From NCBI GenBank assembly GCA_030272155.1, contig CP126194.1, positions 3,525,501-3,589,500 on the forward strand: a DNA stretch of 64,000 nt, in the 5' to 3' direction. Shown piece by piece: positions 48,238 through 57,654 of the stretch; the first letter of the stretch is position 1, and each line of letters opens with the position of its first letter. This DNA is from Tetradesmus obliquus (Eukaryota > Chlorophyta > Chlorophyceae > Sphaeropleales > Scenedesmaceae). Position numbers and translations under genes: made by a program. Below the pieces are notes generated by a model. It was not told the origin of the DNA, searched no databases, and saw nothing but the letters and a program-made list of their open reading frames with translations.

Positions 48238-48356
48238 CTACAAGTTGCAGTTTCCCAGCCTGAAGCACCTGTGGCTGCAGCGCATGCGGGCTGCCTGGCC
48301 GGGCGTGATCACGCGGATGCAGGTCTTGTCCCCGTACGACATGAGGTTGAAGTACT

Positions 48357-48395
<39 letters not shown>

Positions 48396-48403
48396 GCAGC
48401 AGC

Positions 48404-48443
<40 letters not shown>

Positions 48444-51400
48444 GCAGCAGCAGCAGCAGCGGCGGCGGCGGCGGCAGCAGCAGCAGCGGCGGCAGCAGCA
48501 GCAGCAGCAGCAATCATGTGTGTTTGTTGTGAGCAGACATAAGTCCAATGCACAGCTCACACAGCTGCTGTAAACGCTGCCCAAGCAAGGGAAACATTGG
48601 ACTAGCATGCGTTTGGCATGATATATAGGATAGCAGGCACAGCACCCATGCAGAGCCATCCACACAGCACCGGCAACCACATTTTAAGCAATGCACACTG
48701 TTCAAAGCTAAACCAGCTGAATACCTCATTGTCATCCACTAAGATCATATTGCATGTGGCAAGGGCAGCTTGTGCCTGCGCCCACCACACAGCAATTGCA
48801 ACTCCATAGGACACCATCAAATGGCATGCCATCACTCACAGGGTTGTAGTATCTGTCTCCCTGGGGAAAGAAGGCTGGACTCGCGCTTGTGCAGGACTGC
48901 TGCGCCAGTGCCGAGGTATTTGTGTATTCATACATGCTGCAGTTCACGAAGCGGATGATCTTGCCGTCCCCTGTGTAGTTGAGTGAGATTGCAGGCGTGT
49001 CTCGCACCCCATCTGACAAGCTGCTTGTGATGGAGTTTACATTCAGCGATGCAGACTCGCTGCACTGCTCCTGCGCGGGTGTGAATTGGTTGCCCTGGTA
49101 CCACGTGTGGTAGAGTCCAAGGTAGTGCCCGATCTCGTGAGCCAGCACACCCCCTGCGGCAAGCAGACACCAACAACAGCATGCCATCACTTGAGGGAGC
49201 GGCCAACAGCAGACGGCATCAACCAAGGTAGTGGCCGACCTCGTGAGCCAGCACACCACCTGCAGCAAGCAGACACCATCAAAAGCATGACAGACAGCAC
49301 ACGGCATGACAGACAGCAGACAGACAGCAGACACCATCACGCGAGGTAGTGCCCAATCTCGTGAGCCCTTTTATCTGCAGGAAGCAGACACCATCATTAG
49401 CATGACAGGCAGCACACGGCATGACAGACAGCAGCCAGACAGCAGACACTATCACTCGAGGTAGTGGCCGATCTCGAGAGCCAGCACACCCCCTGCAGCA
49501 AGCAGACACCATCAAAAGCATGCCGTCACTCAAAATATGGACCGATCTCGTGAACCAACACACCGCCGGTGCGTGCGGAGCATGTGTGCATATACACACA
49601 TGTGCTGCAGTGTGCCTGCCACTGCCCAGGCGACCTAGTCCATGCATAAACAACATACAGCAACATGTTCTATGCCGTGTGCCGGCGTGCCTCACCTCCG
49701 TCCATGAGCCCATTGTCAATGCTGGAGCGCGCGCCTAGCCCAGGCAGAGAGCTCCACATGACCTGCACAGTGGCGCTAGAATATTATATAAAGTGCAAGA
49801 GGGTTGTGATGTTCAAGCCTGTGATTGACGGCTGTACTGATAAATATGCAACTATGTCTTTTGGGGATAAATGTGCCGCTGCTGTGCCTGTTAGGCTCAC
49901 TGCCTATCGGGCGGGCTTTGCATGCAAGCTGCAAGTGTAGTGGCAGCTTCTCTGCGCTCTACAGCGACATGGTCTATTGTCTTTGACTTGCCATTGTACA
50001 ACATATCTGCAAAAGCAGCTTGATGGCTCTGCACGGTGCCATGAGTTGCTTTCGGCGTACCTGGATCCAGTCAGCACATGCTGGCATGTTTGGAGCGTCA
50101 AGCTTGCGGAACCAAGGGTACATGGCCTGGCCTGCACATGAACGCAGAGCAGAGCACCAGTACTCAAACACTCGTGTGTTGCTCGTGGCATAGCATGGTG
50201 ACATGCAATATTATAGGCTGATTGTGCTGAAGAGAAGAGGGCAGCGTGTAGTGTTAGTCATCAGGGTTATGGGCCAAGCATGATGCCTCTGTGCTGCAGA
50301 AGCGTTGAGAAGGTATGGCATGCATGAATGCTTGGCACAGGTGACAGCAACAGCAGGACTGCCGCCGCTGTGCTGGTGCCAGAATGCTGTCTCACAGCAG
50401 CAGCGCTTGCAGCGCCAGCATCAGTGCCTGCAAAAGTAAAACCCACCTACTGCATATCCGTCGATGTAGGTGGGTGTGGTCATCACATTCACCGCTGTGT
50501 CGCCTGCCCGGTTCACCGTACACTCTTTGCAGCTTCCGCTCTGGCAGTTGTATGTGTTCATGTTTGGATTGTTGACATACAACACCTGCATCTTGCCATC
50601 CCAGTCAAACTGTATGCCCGTCCTCGCAAACTTGTCATTCAACATGTTGACCTGCTCCCACACATTACTGGTACCGTACTCATTGCCAGTGCACATCGTC
50701 CTAGCAGCATCTGTGCAGTAAACCGCCTGCACCCAATTGATTGGCAGGCGGTACGGCTGCGCCGGAGGTCCCTTATCTGCCGCTTGGCACTGCTGAAGCC
50801 AAGCCTCAGCCTCAACTGTGCTGCTGAACTGCTGGCCAGAATCTGCAGTCCATGTTACAGCTGCTGCAGATGCTGTAGCAACGCCTGCAGCGGCAGCCGC
50901 TGCCTTGGCAGCAGCTAGGTGTGCCGCAGAGTTTCCGCAGTCGTGGGCATCTGGCCCTGGCTCACTTGCTAGCCGCAGCGCTCTGTGCTGAGTAGCTAGA
51001 CTTGCGACAGCAGCTTGTGCTGCTGTACTGCCAGCACTAATTGCTGCTGCTGCTGCATTGCTTGTCCATGTGTGGCTTGTGGTCATGCTGTTTTGCGCAG
51101 TGCTGAACTGGCACTCCTTTGGGCAATCTCTACAGCAGTCCTCAGCCTTACGGCACCACTTGTCGCAGTAACACTGGCCCGGCCGGTACGCGTTGCACTT
51201 GCTGCTGCCATTTGTCGCAGGTACGTTGAAGTTTGTGCGGCAGCTGGCAATGATTGCCTTGTTCAGCCGAGGACCAAAATCTGCACGCAGCAGCAGCGCA
51301 GCAACCAAGACTCTGTAAGTCAAGCTGGTGCCATCCGCTGCTGCACCTCTGCTGGCGCAGGCATGCATTAGCCAGTGCCAAGAAAAGGTTGTCATCTGAA

Positions 51401-51890
51401 ATTAGCACTTTTCCATCGCAACAGCCTCGAAGAAGCATTGCCCTGCATGGTAGACGCCACTGGCACACAGTTGCAGACTGCAGCTGGTCAACCATAACAA
51501 GCTGCAGCGCATGCATGCTGTAAGCAGCAGCAGCAGCAGCTCACCGGGGCAGGCAGCATCCTTGCTGGCATCGCATGCATCCCCCACATTCTGGGCCCAC
51601 CAGTCACAGCTGCAGGCTGGCCCGGCAGGCTGCGCAATGTTTGCCTGGCCGCACAAGCCTGCGCATTTGCCGGGCGCCTTGACGCACCAGATGCTGTTTG
51701 CTGCACCTGAGCGGCTGGTGTAACCTGAGGGGCACTGCATGGAGCAGCGAGAGTTGATGGTGTAGTGCAACAGGAACAGCTGTTTGTCGAATTGACTGCA
51801 GGGTGTGACTGGAGGTGCTGGCAGGGTTTGCATTGAATTGGTAGGCACGGGTATGCTTGCTGCGCTGCAGGCTTGCTGTGCCGGTAACAT
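48238..51890 (-). CDS. Secreted-type zinc metallopeptidase (M43/pappalysin-like) with Cys-rich N-terminal modules
   Basis: Exons with consistent phases: 51545-51890, 50447-51280, 50061-50131, 49696-49762, 48840-49153, 48238-48354 (about 582 residues). The catalytic core is GVLAHEIGHYLGLYHTW, the HExxHxxGxxH zinc site of metzincins, followed by a VRDTPA segment. The last exon carries the Met-turn region NLMSYGDKTC and TPGQAARMR, as in M43 peptidases. Upstream is a Cys-dense module (CNAYRPGQCYCDKWC, EDCCRDC) like a somatomedin-B domain, and the first exon is also Cys-rich. The enzyme is probably extracellular or in the cell wall (inference from cysteines), but no signal peptide was found. A further 5' exon ending at about 52089 (CKQVCAQ then GTGAGC) may exist. 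The frame within 51402-51890 stays open past the proposed donor, so the exon 1 end is not certain. Confidence 0.85.
48358..48513 (+). repeat. Long CAG/CTG trinucleotide repeat (~52 units with interruptions)
   Basis: About 155 bp of CAG units broken by CGG and a few other triplets. On the coding (minus) strand it reads CTG and directly abuts the acceptor of the last metallopeptidase exon, so it occupies the polypyrimidine-tract position. It is intronic. The poly-Leu, poly-Ser and poly-Ala frames it creates are not proteins. Confidence 0.95.
49226..49570 (-). repeat. Four extra tandem copies of the metallopeptidase HEXXH exon start
   Basis: The acceptor plus the first codons of the catalytic exon (true acceptor at 49154-49155) recur upstream in the intron with acceptor positions at 49260-49261, 49375-49376 and 49493-49494, and a degenerate fourth near 49565. 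The spacing is about 106-118 bp. Copies still encode AHEVGHYL, AHEIGHYL and ALEIGHYL. Confidence 0.9.
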
Positions 51891-52240
51891 GCTGGTGATT
51901 GCGTTGCAATGTAAGGCAACCTGTTTGTTTCATGCTTGTGCCAAACGAGTTGCGGCGTGACTTTAGCGCACCAGCAAAGTCAAGGCAGCTGCAGCACAGG
52001 GATTGCAAGCGAAGTGTCTGGTTTCCAAGCTTGTGCTGCCAGAACTAGTTCTGTTTCTGCCAAACCTGCTGAGCTCTTGCGGCTCACCTGTGCACAAACT
52101 TGCTTGCAGGTCTGTTGACTGCCTCTGCCCCTAACACCACAGCCATACCTGCAGCCATTAGTACAAGGTTAGATTAGCCCGTTTTATGCTGTCGGAGAGA
52201 GTGTACACTACAGACAAGAGTGCTACTGCTGCAGTTGCTG

Positions 52241-52274
<34 letters not shown>

Positions 52275-53598
52275 CACAGCTGCCGAACCTTGCGCACATG
52301 CATGAGGACGCCCCCGTGGCTGCACATGTAGCTGCCATGTGACTGCAGTGTGGCCCCACCATACAGCATACAGCACCAACTGCAGATGTGCCGCTGAGTA
52401 TCACGTGTATGTAGGTGGGCTTCTGTGCAACAGCAGTTACGACCTGATAAAATTGACCTCACCCGGGTCTACATGCAGAGCATTGTGTGTGTTGCACTTA
52501 AAATTGACCTCACCCGGGTCTACATGCAGAGCACCTATGCGTGGTGCAGCCAGGGTTGGTGGGTGTGCTGGCACGCTGGCTGCCAGCTTCAGCTGCTGCT
52601 GCTGCAGTGTCAGGCTGCGCTCGTACTGCTGCTGAACACAGCAGCAGTGTCAGCAGCACTGCTTTCTGCATGTGTGCTAGGCCCTGCGGGTGCAGCTCAC
52701 AGGTGGCGAGTCAGCAGGTTTGTGCTGTCAGTGCTAGCCGCAGGGCAGTTGTCAGTGGGGAAGGGGCGGTGCAGCTGCAGCAGTGGCTGCAGCTATCAGT
52801 GGTAAAACCAAACTTAAGCTTTGAAGAAGTTTGATCCGCGCTGCTGTGTCAGGTCACGTGTTACAGCACTGCTGACAGCATTGACCAAACAGCAGAAGCA
52901 CCAGCAGCAGCAACAGCAGCAGACTGACAACTGTGCGCAGGTCCCATGCCGGACCAAAACAACATACAGAAGCAAACAATAAACTTTCTGCCCAGGCAAG
53001 TTATCAACCGGATGCGAACATGCTCACTACGTGCCCAATCACCTGAGCTTCTCTAGACTGTTGGTCTTCACAGCATCCACGAGAACGTCGCTTGTGTTTG
53101 AGTATGAAGGGTTGGCGTTGATTCTGTCACAAGTATCACGGGCGGGTGTGGCTCAATCGATCTTACAAACAATACTTCCGGCTAGCTTCAGGTGCGAATG
53201 TCCATGGGGCTGCCTCTATCGACCGCAGCAAAGCTAAGTACTGGAAAACTGTGCAAGTTTCCGATTGTTAGTTGACCGGGCTCCTCAGAAGTTTCTATCA
53301 GCTCGCAATCCAGTTGACACTGGTGTCACTGACGGATGACAAGGTGGGACTTATGGTGCGTTTTCAAAGGATCTGGTTGCTAGCTTTGTGACAGCCTTTC
53401 CCCTTCACCGAAGCTTTGCACTGCAATGCAGCTCTGCACGTCTGTAGCCTCCCAGATGGTGCAGCTCTCATGTCACTGGCAGCATGCCTCAGGCTGATTG
53501 CTGCGCCAACTGTTAGGCTGCACACAGGTGCACACTTACGTCCGTCCCAAGGAGGTGCTGACCATCACGAACTCGTTACACAACGCTGCTCTGCAGAG
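51891..53598. other. Gap between metallopeptidase (5' side) and NIPA (3' side)
   Basis: The gap should hold the metallopeptidase promoter, possibly an unplaced 5' exon (about 52089-52120), and the NIPA 3' UTR. It contains a GCT microsatellite at about 52243-52269 and a 34-bp direct repeat at 52449-52482 and 52500-52533 (AAAATTGACCTCACCCGGGT). No other gene was recognised. Confidence 0.45.
52449..52533 (+). repeat. 34-bp direct repeat
   Basis: Two identical 34-bp copies beginning AAAATTGACCTCACCCGGGT, starting 51 bp apart. Noncoding. Confidence 0.9.
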
Positions 53599-56500
53599 CT
53601 ACCGCTCAAAGGCGGGAGAGGCACGCGCCTTGCGCGCCCCCACACCCCCACCCCCTGCGTTACCCCCACCCCCCAGCAGCGGTCGATCCTCATCCTCCCC
53701 ACCACCCCCACCCCCACCGCCTCCACCACCCCCTTTCTCCCCTGCTTCCACCTTCACCTCTATCCCCTGGCTGCCTTTCCCCATCTCTATCGAACTGCCT
53801 TGCATCTCCATGCGCGACCCGCCACCCCCGCCACCTCTCCGCTCCCGCACAGATCTGGCCCCTATGCTAGCACTGCCGCCAGTGCCTGCTGCCAGGTCAT
53901 CTGCCGCATTGCTGCTGCTGCGCACCATGTCTTCCAGCTGCACCCGTGTCAGGTCCAAGTCCTTGGTAGTGTGTAACAGGAACGTGCCGCTGACAATGGT
54001 CACAAAGCCACACGCCTGCGTGGCCATCTGTACACGCGTCTGCTCGTCCTGTGAGGTGTGTGCCGCAACAACAGCGCAGAAGAGAAGTCAGTCAACACAC
54101 TGATAAAGTCAGCAGCTGCCAGCGTCATCACCACAACACAGCACAGACATACCCTGCAGGACTTCCCTCCGGCCTGCTGCTGTCGCATGTGTCATGAATT
54201 GCAAGCAGCCGTGTTTCTGGCAGCTGTCCCTGAACATCCTCTCCATCCACACCTGGAACATGGTTGCAAAGCCCGCGATCTGCCAGCAACGTTGCTGGCA
54301 GATGCTGCAGCGCTGCTTCACTTGTCCTTACCTGGAACATGATCACCTAGGCCACTGTGACTAAGATGTACTTTACAGCCGCACGCGTGCAGATGGTGCA
54401 GCGCTGCTCCACTTGCCCGCACCTAGAACATGATCACCTAGGCCACTGTGACTAAGATGTAGTTCACAGCCGCACTGCGTGCAGATGGTGCACAACTGCT
54501 CCACCGATCCGCACCTGAAACAGTATCACTGAGGCCACGATGGTGAGCAGCGTGAACATCACGTAGTAGATGGGGCTCACGATGGCAGTGTTGAACAGGT
54601 CCAGCGCCTTGTTGAGGTAGTTCATCTGCGTCAGCAGGCACGTCACCACGATCTGCGCCAGCAGCAGCGGCAGCAGCAGCAGCAGCCGCAGCCAGCATGG
54701 CAAAGCAGTGAGGGGCAGGTTGGGAGGCGGGGTTGCAGGGAGGCCTTCTTGCTGCTGGAGAATGCAAGCACACGTACACACAGTAGGCCCAGCAGCGTTG
54801 CTAGCATGCAGTACCACCTCCATTGCACGTGTCCTTACACGCCCCAGCGCCTGTGCACTGCATTCAAGCAAAAGCCATATGATGCATGCCTTGCTGGCAG
54901 CTGGGCCAAGCTGCCATGCTTTACACCATATGCTGTTGTTGAACAGTTGTCATCTAGTACTCACCAGAAGGAAGAGGTAGAAGTGTATGTACACCATTTG
55001 GTTGTCCCCTTGAAATGTCAATTTCAGTGCCACACCCAGCGCCTGGTGGCAGCAGCGGCAGCGGCAGCAGAGCCAACAAACAGCAGAGTCAGCACACCCT
55101 GCGGCCGCAACTGCATGCATACAATAATAGCGAGTCAACCCAATCGCATGCTGGATATGAACCCGTAGCGCGTTTACTATGAATTCCTTGGATGCTTCAA
55201 TAGCATGCTTGCACGCAACTGATGCAATTTCCATGTCGGCAACGCTGCGCACCTTGCAGCTGGTCACTGTGAACGATCCCGCCAGCGAGCATATGCCCAG
55301 GTACACCAGCACGTTGCTCTGGCCCTGCTCGGGCGCCACCCAGAAGATGAGCCACAAGATGAGCCCCACTGCTACAACTGAGTACAACAGGAAGCCTGCA
55401 GGAAAGCAGCGGGCAGCAGGCAGCAGAGCGTGTGTGTCGCGCTGGCAGCTGCTGCAGGAAACCTCGACTTGCTGGTTAGGATGATGATCAGGATGCCTGT
55501 CATGTCAACCTGCTGGAAGTTGAGTGTAGTTGAAGCATGTGTCTGCACACCCAGCACTGCTGCGTTACAGCCCAGCGAGTGCTGCTGCTGCCTCCTGCTG
55601 TACCTTGCTGCGTCTGCTGCTCACGATGTGCAGCAACGCAGAGCACCGCCTTGAGTGCCCAGCACCGCTGCATGCCTGCTGCACCTGCTGCTGCTACGTA
55701 TGTGCTTGCGCACGCGCAGGACCCCTTGCCAGTGCTTGCACCCGTGTGCAGTCGCAGCTGACATCTGCTGCATGCTGCATGTCAGCAGGCTGGCTTTCAC
55801 GCGGGTCTCAGCAGCGCTGCTGCTCACCTGGCTGCATGGCCAGGCTCCACACCTGCTGCACTGACTCGATCGGCTTCTCCGCTGGCGCATGCAGCACGAT
55901 CGCTATCGAGCCTGTGATGCACAGGATGCAGCCCAGGATGCCAAACATGTTCAGCTGCTCCTTGAGGAATATGTGCGCCAGCACAGCACTGCAGCAGAGG
56001 CAGTGATAGCAGCAGCAACAGCAGCTATAGCTTGGTACGTGAGGGGCAGCAGCAGTAGCGGCAAGAGGCTAACAGGCTGTACCTGGCCAAGCCGCTGCAT
56101 GTCTGCCTCTCCTGCTGACTCAGCACGCTCAGTGAGCGCTCATGTTGCACAATCGGCAGGCTGCTCACACCGGCTGTTAACTGCAGCTGTCTGCTGGACC
56201 ATTGCAGTGCCTGCAGGCAAAGCAAGTGCGCAGCGACACTGCTGTGCATGCAGTAGTCATCTGCGGTTCCAGCCGCTGCCGCTTTAGCTTGGTTTGCTCA
56301 AGCACAGCACGACATTGCACGCCGGTGCAGTGTGACCGCACCTGATGATGATGCTGAGTGCTCCGAGAGGTGTGACCAGGATGGCTGGTGCAAAAGCATA
56401 CGCAGCAAAGTTTGCCAGCTCGCCAACCACCATGGACAGTAGCCCCGCCCACCATATCGGCTCTCTGAGGTAGCCAAAGCCCCCAGCCCCTGCCAAAGCC

Positions 56501-56749
56501 GATAAAACAGCTAGTATTATTTGACGGGCAGCTGTGTAGTTCAGCTTCTGCTTCTAGCCGCAGGTAGCCAGGGCAGCAGGTCATGGACTTGCTTGGCAGG
56601 AGCAGCAATCAACAGCTGGATCGTTCACCTGCTCGGATGCCTGCTGCTCCAGCTGCCCGAAGCCCTCGCTTTTTGATTATAAAGCTACTGCCTATGAACG
56701 CCGAGCTGCTGATGGCCAGCACCAGGCCAATCGTCTCCTGCTGTACCAT
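53599..56749 (-). CDS. NIPA-type magnesium transporter
   Basis: Multi-pass Mg2+ transporter of the NIPA (SLC57) family. Seven phase-consistent exons: 56629-56749, 56342-56489, 55828-55988, 55253-55395, 54965-55042, 54515-54652, 53599-54048. They give 412 residues. Family motifs run in order: [20 protein letters not shown] at the N-terminus, [108 protein letters not shown] followed by [10 protein letters not shown], and [17 protein letters not shown]. The C-terminal tail is unusual: a Gly-rich stretch with a run of twelve Gly followed by EDEDRPLL, which has the form of an acidic dileucine sorting signal. The intron before the last exon carries three extra copies of the exon 6 donor. Identification firm. 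Confidence 0.96.
54245..54470 (-). repeat. Three extra copies of the NIPA exon 6 splice donor
   Basis: The end of exon 6 (boundary 54515, CAG then GTGCGG) and nearby sequence recur in the intron with boundaries at 54423, 54332 and 54253. The spacing is 92, 91 and 79 bp. Copies share TGATCATGTTC before the boundary. One ends in TAG then GT. Confidence 0.85.
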
Positions 56750-57279
56750 ATCGGTCTGCTGGCCCACGGCGCGCGAGGCTCAACTATGCTTGGTCCTTGA
56801 ATATCTTTACACGTTTCCAGCGAGATACCCCATGCATGACGTGGCAGTTGACAGAGGAAGCAGCTGCAGCAGGACAGATGTCAACTGAACAGCACCCAAG
56901 TAAAAGGTTGTCCTATGATCACCAAAGAAATGCAAGGCATCAGTCAAGTCCAAAGCACCGTCAGCTTGCGGTAAGCACTGCGAAGATGCGGCCGTATGGC
57001 TGTGTTGCCACCCATCCTGTGTCTGTGCAGCTACCTAAACCGCCAACATGGCGGTCACAATGACTCAGCAATGCCAGTAACAATCATCACGAACATGCTG
57101 CAGCAGCAGGACATGGCTCTGTGACAGCACGATTCCCAATTTGGCAGTGCCAAGAATAACAAGACGAGTTTATCAAAGAGCATAAGGTAGCACTGAACCA
57201 GGTTGCCGTGCATGCTGCACCATCTGCCGCTTTGACGTCCACAGGAAACCAACTACAGCGCGTGTGTCAAACATACAGA
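56750..57279. other. Gap between TTLL (3' end) and NIPA (5' end)
   Basis: Both genes run leftwards, so this holds the TTLL 3' UTR and the NIPA promoter. Nothing else is recognised. Confidence 0.4.
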
Positions 57280-57620
57280 TCACAGTTCCATTGGCATGGC
57301 GTCCCTGCCCTGCTGCTGCGCCTGGCTATCCTGGTTCCCCGCTTGTTCAGCACCGCCTGCCTGCTGCCGCTGCTGCTTTTGTCGCTTCGCTGCGGCCAGC
57401 TTGCGGTGCTGCTGCAGGTACTGCTGCACAAATAGGCACGTGCGCTTGTCACGTTCGCTGAACGGCACACCGCCACTGCTGCTACCGCCGCTGCCGTTCG
57501 CCGCTACTGCTGCTGCCGCCGCCTCTCCCTCTGCAGCTCCCGGCTGCTGCACCGCATCATCAGCAGCTGCAGCTACTGGCCCGCTCTGCTGCATCCCAGC
57601 CGCCGTCAAACTACTGCTAC

Positions 57621-57654
<34 letters not shown>

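Noticed and set aside
48238..48573. Poly-Ala, poly-Ser, poly-Gln and poly-Leu frames over the CAG repeat
   Set aside because: All frames of a trinucleotide repeat are open. Only the last 39 codons on the minus strand (the M43 C-terminus) have family support.
51402..51545. Cys-containing extension after the proposed M43 first exon (ending AMEKC)
   Set aside because: The donor at 51545 joins in phase to the next exon. Reading on gives a Leu-rich run and a stop, more like intron, though an alternative end cannot be excluded.
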